Shown piece after piece: positions 16,881 through 24,630 of a stretch of 64,000 bases of DNA. The DNA lies in assembly GCF_029937755.1 (NCBI RefSeq), contig NZ_JAPYPG010000006.1:207185-271184 (forward strand), read 5' to 3'. The position numbers were made by a program, and so were the translations under genes. Under the pieces are notes generated by a model that searched no databases, had not been told where the DNA came from, and saw only the letters and a list, made by a program, of their open reading frames with translations. Numbering within the stretch: the first letter of the stretch is position 1; every line of letters starts with the position of its first letter. This stretch comes from Henriciella sp. Lineage in GTDB: Bacteria; Pseudomonadota; Alphaproteobacteria; Caulobacterales; Hyphomonadaceae.

Positions 16881-17714
16881 ATGCTAGGTATCGATGAAAA
16901 GCTGACCCGCTTGATTGGTTACTCGCGCGTGGCTTTCGACACAGCTCAGGCGTCTCAAGCCTGGGCCTCAAAACTGCAATGGTTCTTGGCAGCTATCGTA
17001 GCTATCGCAGTTTTCTTACCCGGCGAAACCTGGGCCATGATTATGGCGGGACTTTCCTTCATGGGCGCGCTCGTCATTACCGGACTTGGTCTGCGTCAGC
17101 GTAAATTCCGACGGTATGGCGAGCGGGTGCGCCGGGCAACTCTGCTTGCAAAAGGTCTGGGACATGAATTATCCGCCCATGAATATCGCCGCATAGAAAC
17201 CGGATTTGAGGGCGATGCGGAGAGTTTGGCTGAGAAGGCTGATGGGAAATACTATGCGAGCGCAGTACCGCCTGGCGAAGGCCGACTGATCGAAAATCTT
17301 TATGAGAGTGCGTTCTGGTCTGAAGATCTTTATCGCCATAGCTCAAAGCGCGCCTGGATCAGGTTTGGAGCGATGATGGTCGCCGTGATCATCATTGTGA
17401 TCATGACCATGCCGTTTCTAGACGGTGATATGGAAATTGTGCTGTCGCGCGTCGTGTTGGTGATCATGACGCTTTTGGTGTCGCGTGAAATATTTGGGGA
17501 TGCGATGGATTATGCAGCCGCCCAGCATGAAGTAGAGCTCATCTTGGAACGTTTGGAAACGCTGAAAGACAAAGCGGATAAAACCGCTGACCTCATGTTG
17601 ATTCTCGGCGACTACAATGCGTCAGTTCAATCTGCCCCGATGCCGCAGTCGGGTGTTTACGAAGCGCGGCGCGCCTCGATCACCAAAGCGTGGGATGCAC
17701 ATAAAGCAAGCTAA
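16881..17714 (+). CDS. CBASS effector, S-4TM-type membrane protein
   Basis: A 277-residue protein with four membrane helices in two hairpins: about 33-48 and 51-70, then 161-180 and 184-203, separated by a 90-residue cytosolic segment. A C-terminal helical region (EVELILERLETLKDKADKTADLM) follows. This matches the SMODS-associated 4TM effector layout; such effectors are thought to disrupt the inner membrane when they bind the cyclic nucleotide. The ATG at 16881 was chosen because AAGGTG lies seven bases upstream; a 30-codon extension would begin near the opposite gene's promoter. Divergent from the CD-NTase, 113 bases apart. Confidence 0.8.
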   Translation: MLGIDEKLTRLIGYSRVAFDTAQASQAWASKLQWFLAAIVAIAVFLPGETWAMIMAGLSFMGALVITGLGLRQRKFRRYGERVRRATLLAKGLGHELSAHEYRRIETGFEGDAESLAEKADGKYYASAVPPGEGRLIENLYESAFWSEDLYRHSSKRAWIRFGAMMVAVIIIVIMTMPFLDGDMEIVLSRVVLVIMTLLVSREIFGDAMDYAAAQHEVELILERLETLKDKADKTADLMLILGDYNASVQSAPMPQSGVYEARRASITKAWDAHKAS

Positions 17715-17902
17715 GCTCAGCGCCACCCAGCACCTGATCCCCATTTTTCATCAAATCGCTTAAGCTCGGTCGTTGGTATGGGCACAAGCGCGAGCCCTCA
17801 TCAGGTGTTATAGCTATTTTTGTTTTGTCTCCTTTTGCGCTCATTTGAGCCGAATGAGGCCCGCTGATCCTCAGGCCGGACTTGGCCAACTGTGGACGTT
17901 CG

Positions 17903-18034
17903 CAGCGACGGTGTGGCGCCTCAGCTCGATCCACGATCGGTCAGGTTTTCCGTTACGCGATCGCGACGGCACGGGCAGAGAATGACCCGACCTATGGGCT
18001 TCGCGGCGCGCTGATCGCGCCGAAAGCCGGCTAA
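17903..18034 (+). pseudogene. tyrosine-recombinase (P4-type integrase) remnant
   Basis: The frame ending at TAA 18034 reads RSTIGQVFRYAIATARAEND followed by PTYGLRGALIAPKAG, the core-binding domain of P4-type integrases. No catalytic domain or N-terminal arm-binding domain is present; it is a fragment of about 40 residues. It records an earlier tyrosine-integrase element in this island. Between the effector stop (17714) and 17903 I see nothing else. Confidence 0.8.
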
Positions 18035-18035
18035 A

Positions 18036-18215
18036 ATGACTATCGAACGAATAGCTATTGTAGCCAAATGGGACAAAAAGGTGGCGCTCCGAAAGCTAGC
18101 AATTGACCGTAGTAACTCTTACGAGGGTCGGCCGGCGAGCGTTGCGGGATCGTGGGCGTGGGAGCCTGAACCGCTAAAAGCTTGTTACTTCAAAGTTGAC
18201 GGCCCAAACAGTTGA
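18036..18215 (+). CDS. possible small protein, 59 aa
   Basis: An open frame ATG-TGA of 59 residues beginning MTIERIAIVAKWDKKVALRK and ending CYFKVDGPNS. It starts one base after the integrase-remnant stop and has no clear ribosome site. Mixed polar composition, one Cys, no family recognised. It may be the truncated end of something larger or a chance frame. Confidence 0.3.
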   Translation: MTIERIAIVAKWDKKVALRKLAIDRSNSYEGRPASVAGSWAWEPEPLKACYFKVDGPNS

Positions 18216-18262
18216 CTGTTCATTGCTTCAGAAAGCATGGCAGGTCATGCACGGGAGGCTTC

Positions 18263-18979
18263 ATGGAAGAGGGCGTGACGGTTCGAGGCGAATGTCCAAG
18301 CTGTGGCGGCGAGAGAAACGCCCGAGCTGAGAAGGTATTTAAGCACAGACAGTTCGCCGACGGAGATGAAGATATCTTCGTCGATGACACCCACGCAATC
18401 CTTCGTTGCCTCGGCTGCGATACGGCGTACTTCCGCACAGACTCTTGGTTCTCAGAGGACGTCGATACTCGTTACAATCACATCACCCAGGAAACCGAGC
18501 AATTCTGTCCAGTAAAGCATACATATCATCCATCGCCTATCCGGCGTGACCGTCCTGATTGGTCCGAGAGGATCAGGGCCACGGACCGGGACCTTCAGCG
18601 TCTCCTCAACAATACCTATGATGCTCTCGATGCCGACCTTGCCGTGCTGGCCGCGATCGGAACCCGGACCGTGTTCGACAGGGCCTCGGAGCTTCTCGGA
18701 GTGGAACCGGCGAGAACTTTCGCCGAGAAGCTGAACGAACTCAGAGCAACCGGAAAGATCGGCGACGTTGAGCGCGAGCACCTAAGCGCTCTTGTCGACG
18801 CAGGCAGTGCTGCTGCGCATAGGGGCTGGGAACCGTCTGCCGAGGAACTGGACACGATGGTCACAATTCTGGAGGGCTTCCTGCACCGCTCATTTGTTCT
18901 GGCACCCCAGGCTGGAGCTCTCAGAGGCTCGGTACCACCGAGGCCAAACCGACGACCGGCGGTCGGAAATCAAGGGTAA
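18263..18979 (+). CDS. DUF4145 domain protein
   Basis: A 238-residue protein; the start ATG has GGGAGG six bases upstream. It begins with a CPSCGG zinc-knuckle-like motif and a second CLGCD pair (residues about 10-55). The DUF4145 helical domain runs from about 100 to the end and contains the signature AAHRGWEPSAEELDTM then EGFLHRSFVL. DUF4145 occurs alone and fused to nucleases in restriction and defence loci. No catalytic motif is seen here. The next gene starts 80 bases on in the same direction, and the two may form a unit. Confidence 0.75.
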   Translation: MEEGVTVRGECPSCGGERNARAEKVFKHRQFADGDEDIFVDDTHAILRCLGCDTAYFRTDSWFSEDVDTRYNHITQETEQFCPVKHTYHPSPIRRDRPDWSERIRATDRDLQRLLNNTYDALDADLAVLAAIGTRTVFDRASELLGVEPARTFAEKLNELRATGKIGDVEREHLSALVDAGSAAAHRGWEPSAEELDTMVTILEGFLHRSFVLAPQAGALRGSVPPRPNRRPAVGNQG

Positions 18980-19059
18980 TCTTGAGGGTTTGGTTTGATG
19001 AGCTCTGTGGCTTCATTCGCAAGTTACGACGTCCGACAATCAGAAAGGAGGAAGCCACC

Positions 19060-19821
19060 ATGCTGACCGGCCCATTCGTTTGGGAGTTCAATGTAAAATA
19101 CCAAGATCCTTTCCTGGCGGTCATAAACGGCGACCTAGCTCACCAAGACGTTGATGTCCTCGTAGACACCGAGGATGCCAAGCCGGACTGGTTTACCGCC
19201 TCTTCACGTCACCTTGAACGAGTATCAGAGCCGCAGGAGGCTTGGGATCGGATGACTGCGCTCGTTCGGCTTTGCCGAAGTGCCTACGCTATTCGTGGGA
19301 AAGCCTTCGAGTTTAGCCTCGCCGATGTTCACAAGACCGGATCTCCTAGCGTCGAAAACGTAAACGCAAATGACTCTGGCCTGCTCTTTCCTTTTGACGA
19401 GAGACTGTGCAGAGCACAGCGCAACGGTTTTATTCTGAGACAAGCCAGCGGAGAGGCTAGCGCCTGCTGGCTTTTTGTCTCTCGTTATGACCCAATAGTT
19501 CTATCGGTGCTAAACTTCGTTGGCATGGCAGGCCTAAATTGGGTGACGCTCTACGCCCTGATGGAGTTTTGCACACACTGCGGTTGGAGCAAAGTCAGGT
19601 TGCAACAGAAAGGAGCAATAGACGGCGACTCTTCTTGGCTGAACCGGTTCACGCACACCGCCAATTCGTTCGAAGCCATCGGACCGCTATCCCGTCACGG
19701 CCCTAAGGGCCAGCAACCCCCAAAGAATGAGATGTCGCAACCAGAAGCCCAGAAGCGGATACTGGCGTGCATCAGAGTTCTTCTTAAAGAATGGGTCGAT
19801 GCGTTCGCTGAGTCACTGTGA
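19060..19821 (+). CDS. hypothetical protein, 253 aa
   Basis: Start chosen at ATG 19060 because an ideal AAAGGAGG ribosome site sits 8 bases upstream. A soluble protein with several Trp and Cys (LMEFCTHCGWSKVRL) and a C-terminal amphipathic helix (AQKRILACIRVLLKEWVDAF). No motif or family recognised. It follows the DUF4145 gene and precedes an IS remnant, in the middle of the defence island; a role in defence is only suggested by location. Confidence 0.6.
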   Translation: MLTGPFVWEFNVKYQDPFLAVINGDLAHQDVDVLVDTEDAKPDWFTASSRHLERVSEPQEAWDRMTALVRLCRSAYAIRGKAFEFSLADVHKTGSPSVENVNANDSGLLFPFDERLCRAQRNGFILRQASGEASACWLFVSRYDPIVLSVLNFVGMAGLNWVTLYALMEFCTHCGWSKVRLQQKGAIDGDSSWLNRFTHTANSFEAIGPLSRHGPKGQQPPKNEMSQPEAQKRILACIRVLLKEWVDAFAESL

Positions 19822-19869
19822 AGCCGCTTCGAGTGCAAAGGCCTTATACCGCTTCGACCAGGGCCTGAG

Positions 19870-20044
19870 GCTCTCTAAAGGCATCTCGGGGGGGGGGGTA
19901 GTCGTCGATCACGTTCAGCATCCGGAAGCGCCGTGCCGGACCGTAGACGTCAGACACGAAGTCGAGGCTCCCGCGCTTCGATGGACCGTCGGGGACTGGC
20001 ATCGGCTCAAGCCCGCTGATTGGCGTTCGATAATCGTTAGCCGA
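19870..20044 (-). pseudogene. IS3-family transposase (orfB) fragment
   Basis: Minus-strand frame reads GLEPMPVPDGPSKRGSLDFV then SDVYGPARRFRMLNVIDDY, the start of the DDE domain of an IS3/IS407-type OrfB. It breaks at a run of about ten G (C on this strand) near 19890, after which the family similarity is lost. About 45 recognisable residues of some 260. It ends against the nuclease-like gene. Confidence 0.78.
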
Positions 20045-20540
20045 ACATCGCATCCACTAACTCACCGACATCGTCCAGCTGGCGGAAATCCGACCGGCTC
20101 AGCCGGCGAAGACCCGGCCGCTCGGCTTTCACGCCCGCGCTGTTGGCGCGCGTATGTCGAACCGCTCTTTCCCCTAAATCCGGAAGTGACTGTCCGGGCG
20201 ACGCACCTTTCCAGAGAAAGCGATCGAATGTGAGCGTTTCGGGATCGAACCAGATCCAGATGATGCAGCCGGATGGTTTGCGGGCGAGAGCCGTCTGGAC
20301 GCCAACCTCCCTCGTCTTCGCCGTTCTGTGAGACGCCTTGAGCTGGACGTGCCGCATGATGCCGGCCACTTCGATGACCAGATCATAGCCATTGTTATCC
20401 ACCTGTGTCTGGAGCACTTCCACGTCGCGCTGGCCGCGTCGCCAGAGTTCCTTGAGCACTTCGCCAAGGAAGAGGTGCTCGATGAGCTTCTCCCGAAGGC
20501 TGGAATGTTCGGTATGGTCGGCAGGCGACATGATCTGCAC
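20037..20540 (-). CDS. PD-(D/E)XK nuclease-like protein
   Basis: Up to 167 residues. Residues about 15-80 contain LREKLIEHLFLGEVLKELWR, then Asp in NNGYDLVIEV and RHVQLKAS. The D-x(n)-Q-x-K arrangement after a helix fits a PD-(D/E)XK core with Gln replacing the usual Glu/Asp. The start is either GTG 20540 or ATG 20531; an AAAGGAG site lies just upstream. It is divergent from an XRE regulator with a GACT-N3-AGTC box between them, as in C-protein-controlled restriction loci. The nuclease assignment is inferred from motif pattern, not certain. Confidence 0.6.
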   Translation of the reverse strand: MQIMSPADHTEHSSLREKLIEHLFLGEVLKELWRRGQRDVEVLQTQVDNNGYDLVIEVAGIMRHVQLKASHRTAKTREVGVQTALARKPSGCIIWIWFDPETLTFDRFLWKGASPGQSLPDLGERAVRHTRANSAGVKAERPGLRRLSRSDFRQLDDVGELVDAMFG

Positions 20541-20597
20541 TGGCTCCTTTCGGAACCATGCATTGCTTCGAAGCTGGACGAAGTCCAGCCGTAAATA

Positions 20598-20627
20598 GAC
20601 TCATAGTCTGTAGACCGGAATGATGCA
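20598..20627 (+). promoter_or_regulatory. C-box-like operator
   Basis: A perfect GACT-CAT-AGTC palindrome at 20598-20608, followed by TGTAGACC and a weaker half-site. This resembles the GACT-N3-AGTC operators bound by controller (C) proteins of restriction-modification systems. It lies between the divergent nuclease-like gene and the XRE gene, which has no ribosome site, as in leaderless C genes. Confidence 0.6.
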
Positions 20628-20645
20628 TCGACGCCTTGTCGATGA

Positions 20646-20861
20646 ATGGGCATCCGCGATATTCTCAGGAAGAACCTGCGCGACTATCGCAAGGGGGCAG
20701 GATACTCCCAGGAAGAGCTCGCGCACGCCGCTGGCCTTCACAGAACCTATGTAAGCGGCGTGGAGCGGGGTGTTCGGAACCCGACAGTCGAGGTGCTGGA
20801 CAAGCTCGCTAAGCCACTGAACATCCCGACGTGGAAGCTACTCGATGACGGACAAGAGTGA
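20646..20861 (+). CDS. XRE-family regulator, C-protein-like
   Basis: A 71-residue protein that is a single Cro/C1-type HTH: RKNLRDYRKGAGYSQEELAH, then AAGLHRTYVSGVERGVRNPT, then VEVLDKLAKPLNIP. Size and sequence style match C proteins of type II restriction-modification systems. There is no ribosome site before the ATG, suggesting a leaderless transcript, and a C-box-like palindrome lies 38 bases upstream. It probably autoregulates and times expression of the nearby nuclease-like gene and downstream genes (inference). Confidence 0.82.
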   Translation: MGIRDILRKNLRDYRKGAGYSQEELAHAAGLHRTYVSGVERGVRNPTVEVLDKLAKPLNIPTWKLLDDGQE

Positions 20862-21300
20862 TCAATCAAAGTTCGCCAATGTGCGCGCCATCCATTTCCG
20901 CAATGCCGAGCGCCGGATCGAACAGGGGCAGTATGTTTCCGCAGAAGAGCTGGCAGACCTTCTGAGAAAGCGTGGCAAGGTGCCGCCCCCAGGCCTGGTT
21001 ATCGAGTACATTGCCAAGCATCTTGCAGGAGAAATTCGGAAACCTAGCGGGCGCAGGAAGCGCCACGAGGAAACAGTCGCCCGACAGCGTATGATCATGC
21101 GCTTCGAATACAAACGCCTTCTCGCGTTGTTCCAGACTGGGCAAACTCTGTCTGAACCGGATCAAGAGCTTTACGGCGAGGCTGCGACCAAAGTGCCCGC
21201 CAACGCCCCTCCGGCACAGCGTGCAGCCCGGCTGGTCGCCTCCATCTGGGGTCACGGTCCGGAATCGTGGAAGGACATACAAAACATTCCACCTCCATAA
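20845..21300 (+). CDS. hypothetical protein, 151 aa
   Basis: Overlaps the XRE gene by 17 bases, so it is co-transcribed and probably co-translated. Basic, helical protein: RAIHFRNAERRIEQGQYVSA, AEELADLLRKRGKVPP, GRRKRHEETVARQR. The C-terminus includes PAQRAARLVASIWGHGPESW. No family recognised and no catalytic motif. A GC-rich inverted repeat followed by AATTAAAA (about 21325-21350) could terminate the pair. Confidence 0.65.
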   Translation: MTDKSDQSKFANVRAIHFRNAERRIEQGQYVSAEELADLLRKRGKVPPPGLVIEYIAKHLAGEIRKPSGRRKRHEETVARQRMIMRFEYKRLLALFQTGQTLSEPDQELYGEAATKVPANAPPAQRAARLVASIWGHGPESWKDIQNIPPP

Positions 21301-21378
21301 TAATAGGCTCTATTTGTTGTGAATGCGCGCCCCACGCGCGCGAATTAAAAAGCCGGCAAGCAAATCGAAAGCCGGCAC

Positions 21379-22680
21379 ATGAACACGATCCCTATCCGCG
21401 ACCTCAACACTACGCTGAAAGATATCGGCGCGCTAAAGCCCAGCCCGCGCAACGCGCGCACGCATAGCAAGAAGCAGGTCGAGCAGATCGCCGAGAGCAT
21501 CAAGACATTCGGCTGGACCAACCCCGTTCTTACCGATGGCGACGACAATATTCTCGCCGGTCATGGACGCGTCGAAGCGGCGAAGCTGCTCGGCCTGGCG
21601 CAGGTGCCCGTCATCCCGCTGACGAACATGACCGAAGCGCAGAAGCGTGCCTATATTATTGCCGATAACAAGCTGGCTGAAAATGCCGGCTGGGATGACG
21701 CCATCCTCGTCAGTGAGCTTGGGGAGCTTGCGAAGATGGACCTTGGCTTTGATCTCGAAGTTATCGGTTTCGAGACTGGTGAAATTGATTTCATGCTCGG
21801 CGCCGATGACGCGGCGCCCGAGCCGCCCCCGCCCGAGCCAGAAAAGGGACCGGCAATCTCTGCGCCAGGCGATCTCTGGCTTCTCGGCAAACACAGGCTG
21901 TTCTGCGGCAACGCGCTGGAGGCGGCTAGTTATCAGCAGCTTCTCCAGGGCGAGGTGGCTGCCGCGATGTTTACCGACCCACCCTATAACGTGCCCGTAC
22001 ATGGACATGTCTGCGGCCTCGGCAAGGTGAAGCACGATGAGTTCGTCATGGCTTCGGGCGAAATGAGCGACGAGGAGTTCCGCGCCTTTCTGACGACCTT
22101 TTGCCAGCAGGCAAAGGCCGCTTTGAAGCCCGGTGCGGTCGCCTTCGTCTGCATGGACTGGCGCCACGTTGGCGACCTGCTCGGAACAGGCGAAGCCGAT
22201 CTGGGCGAGCTCATCAATTTCTGCGTCTGGAACAAGATGCAGGGCGGCATGGGGTCGCTCTACCGCTCACAGCATGAACTGATCCCGGTTTTTCGCACGC
22301 CTGGCGACAAGCATCGCAACAACGTCGAGCTCGGCCGGCATGGTCGCAATCGGACCAATGTCTGGGATTACAAGGGCATCCAGGCGCGCCGCGAGGAGCT
22401 GAAGCTGCACCCGACCGTCAAGCCAGTTCAGATGATCGCGGATGCAATACAGGATGTGACCGCTCGCGGCGAGATTGTCCTTGATCCTTTTGCCGGCTCC
22501 GGCTCGACAATTCTCGCGGCCGAACAGACCGGGCGCGAGGCGCGCTGCCTCGAGCTTGACCCCCGCTATGTCGACGTCGCGATCCGGCGCTACCAGGAAA
22601 CGACAGGCAAAGAGGCCGAGCACGCGGTGTGGGGGCAGTCGTTCGGTGAAATCGAAGCCGAGAAAAAAAAGGGAATTTGA
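21379..22680 (+). CDS. ParB-N / DNA N4/N6-methyltransferase fusion
   Basis: 433 residues. Residues 1-140 are a ParB/Srx-like N-domain with NARTHSKKQVEQIAESIKTF and ILAGHGRVEAAKLLG; after a Pro/Glu linker (145-158) a DNA methylase follows with motif IV TDPPYN (199-204) and motif I FAGSGST (371-377). Motif IV before motif I is the beta-class order. It modifies adenine or cytosine amino groups; the ParB-N part may bind DNA or hydrolyse CTP. It overlaps the DUF5681 gene by four bases. The same fusion occurs in prophages and in terminase-linked islands. Confidence 0.9.
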   Translation: MNTIPIRDLNTTLKDIGALKPSPRNARTHSKKQVEQIAESIKTFGWTNPVLTDGDDNILAGHGRVEAAKLLGLAQVPVIPLTNMTEAQKRAYIIADNKLAENAGWDDAILVSELGELAKMDLGFDLEVIGFETGEIDFMLGADDAAPEPPPPEPEKGPAISAPGDLWLLGKHRLFCGNALEAASYQQLLQGEVAAAMFTDPPYNVPVHGHVCGLGKVKHDEFVMASGEMSDEEFRAFLTTFCQQAKAALKPGAVAFVCMDWRHVGDLLGTGEADLGELINFCVWNKMQGGMGSLYRSQHELIPVFRTPGDKHRNNVELGRHGRNRTNVWDYKGIQARREELKLHPTVKPVQMIADAIQDVTARGEIVLDPFAGSGSTILAAEQTGREARCLELDPRYVDVAIRRYQETTGKEAEHAVWGQSFGEIEAEKKKGI

Positions 22681-23072
22681 AGATGTCTGACGGTTACAAG
22701 GTTGGATATGGCAAGCCGCCTGAAGATACGCGGTTCGAGCCCGGCAAGTCAGGCAACCCGAAGGGACGCCCTAAAGGTTCGCGGAATTTCGCGACTGATC
22801 TGAAGGAAGTGCTCGGAATGAGGGTCGAGATCACCAGTGCAGGCCATAAGACTAGTATATCGACGCAGAAAGCTGCGCTGATGCGTCTTCGCGAGCGTGC
22901 ACTTAAAGGCGATCATCGGGCGCTTGAAAAGCTGCTCACTCTTGCGGTCGCTCATGCTCCGGCTGAAGATATTCAGGCTGAAAAGCCTGAGCTAGGCGCC
23001 GAAGACCGGGCTATTCTCGATCGCGCATTGAGGCGGCAGACAGATGCACCACCACGCGGTGGCTCAAAATGA
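22677..23072 (+). CDS. DUF5681 protein, small-terminase-like position
   Basis: 131 residues, starting with the DUF5681 signature VGYGKPPEDTRFEPGKSGNP then KGRPKGSRN. The middle is helical (MRLRERALKGDHRALEKLLT). Overlaps of four bases with the methyltransferase upstream and the terminase downstream imply a single translational unit. The position before a large terminase suggests a small-terminase or DNA-recognition role, but that is inference. Confidence 0.82.
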   Translation: MKMSDGYKVGYGKPPEDTRFEPGKSGNPKGRPKGSRNFATDLKEVLGMRVEITSAGHKTSISTQKAALMRLRERALKGDHRALEKLLTLAVAHAPAEDIQAEKPELGAEDRAILDRALRRQTDAPPRGGSK

Positions 23073-24532
23073 AGATTCAGAATAAAGAACTGCTCCTGCA
23101 GGAGCTTATGAAAGCTGATTTCCGGATATTCCTGGAAAAGGTTTTCCATGAGGTATCGCCGGGCGATGAGTTCGTCGACAACTGGCACCTGGATGCAATC
23201 ACCTGGCACCTGCGCCAGTGCGCGGAGGGCTCAGTCAGAAACCTGATCATCACTCAACCGCCGCGCTCACTTAAATCGATCTGCGCATCAATCGCGTTTC
23301 CGGCATGGCTGCTTGGTCAGGATCCGAAGAAGCGCATTGTCTGTGTCAGCTATAGTCAGGAGCTATCCCTCGAGCTTGCGCGAAAGTTCCGGCAGGTGAT
23401 CGAAAGCGACTGGTACGCCAGGCTTTTCCCGTCCATGCGGCTGGCAAAGCGGGCAGAGCATGACATTCAGACGACGCGGGGGGGCGGCCGGCTTGCAACC
23501 TCCGTCGGAGGCACGCTTACGGGGCGCGGCGGGGATGTCCTCATCATCGACGATCCAATCAAGCCAGAAGATGCTCGTTCTGAATCAGCGCGCCGCCAGG
23601 CAATCGAATGGTATGGAGGCACGCTTTCCAGTCGGCGCAACAATGCCAGAACGGCGGTTACCATACTTGTGATGCAGCGGCTTCACGAGGAAGACCTTGC
23701 CGGTCACCTGCTTGAATCCGCCACATTCCGCCATCTCGATCTTCCGGCAATAGCCCAGGAAGATCTGCAGGTACCCACCGGACCATCTGAGACGCATGCG
23801 TTCAGCCAAGGAGACCTGCTTCAGCCTCTCCGCGAAGATAAAGCCGTTCTGGATGAAATGCGTAGGACAATGGGAAGTCTGGTATTTTCGGCGCAGTACC
23901 TTCAGCGCCCGGTCCCTGCCGAAGGCAACCTGATAAAGAAGCGGTGGTTTCCGGAGTATTCGGCAAAGCCCGAGGACGGCCAGGTGCTTCAGAGCTGGGA
24001 TACGGCATCGTCTGTCCAGAACAGCGCAGATTACTCCGCCTGTGTGACCGCTGTCGCCAGTGATGGCCGCCTCTGCATCGTTGATGTTTTCCGCGAACGC
24101 CTGGCCTATCCGGATCTGAAACGCGAGATCATTGACCGCGCGTTGCGCTTCGGTGCGGCCACCGTGCTGCTTGAGGATGCGGGCTCCGGCAAACATCTGC
24201 TCGCTGAGCTGAAGCGCTCATCCGACGTCGATCTGCCAACCTTCATCGGGCGCAAGCCGGAAGGCGCAAAGGAGCAGCGCATGGAAGCGGCCTCCGCCAT
24301 GATCGAGGCCGGCGATGTCCTGCTCCCGCGTGAAGCCCCATGGGTGTCGGTATTCCTTGGTGAAATTCTGGCTTTTCCGAATGCGCGCCATGACGACCAG
24401 GTCGATGCGCTCTCGCAGATGATCAACTGGTACAGGCTGAGATCAGGCTTTCCTACCATCGGGATCGGCCGTTTTGGCATAGTCCCGGCCGGAGAGATCA
24501 TTCGGGGCGAGGCACGCGACGACTGGCTTTAG
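23069..24532 (+). CDS. phage terminase large subunit
   Basis: 487 residues. ATPase domain: Walker-A-like TQPPRSLKS (62-70), Walker B DVLIIDDP (156-163), coupling motif near ILVMQRLHEEDL. RNase-H-like nuclease domain: LQSWDTASS, LLEDAGSGKHL, and HDDQVDALSQM, all with acidic metal ligands retained. The gene appears intact. No portal, capsid or tail gene follows, only a MORC-type ATPase, so this is an isolated ParB/MTase-DUF5681-TerL module rather than a prophage packaging region. Confidence 0.9.
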   Translation: MKIQNKELLLQELMKADFRIFLEKVFHEVSPGDEFVDNWHLDAITWHLRQCAEGSVRNLIITQPPRSLKSICASIAFPAWLLGQDPKKRIVCVSYSQELSLELARKFRQVIESDWYARLFPSMRLAKRAEHDIQTTRGGGRLATSVGGTLTGRGGDVLIIDDPIKPEDARSESARRQAIEWYGGTLSSRRNNARTAVTILVMQRLHEEDLAGHLLESATFRHLDLPAIAQEDLQVPTGPSETHAFSQGDLLQPLREDKAVLDEMRRTMGSLVFSAQYLQRPVPAEGNLIKKRWFPEYSAKPEDGQVLQSWDTASSVQNSADYSACVTAVASDGRLCIVDVFRERLAYPDLKREIIDRALRFGAATVLLEDAGSGKHLLAELKRSSDVDLPTFIGRKPEGAKEQRMEAASAMIEAGDVLLPREAPWVSVFLGEILAFPNARHDDQVDALSQMINWYRLRSGFPTIGIGRFGIVPAGEIIRGEARDDWL

Positions 24533-24630
24533 ATGCGGTTCTGAGGCAACAACCACTGGTCGAGTTCTTCATCTTTGATAAATTCTGATATGCGAACCCT
24601 CAACGCGCAATATTCAGGGGTTTGCAGAGG

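Noticed and set aside
17773..17985. Plus-strand 70-aa frame over the integrase remnant
   Set aside because: The integrase similarity is in another frame; this one is a by-product.
19727..20233. Plus-strand 168-aa frame overlapping the IS fragment and the nuclease-like gene
   Set aside because: It crosses the poly-G run and antisense of two better-supported frames; low-complexity composition.
21433..22167. Minus-strand 244-aa frame inside the ParB-methyltransferase gene
   Set aside because: Antisense to a gene with DPPY and FAGSGST motifs; no family resemblance.
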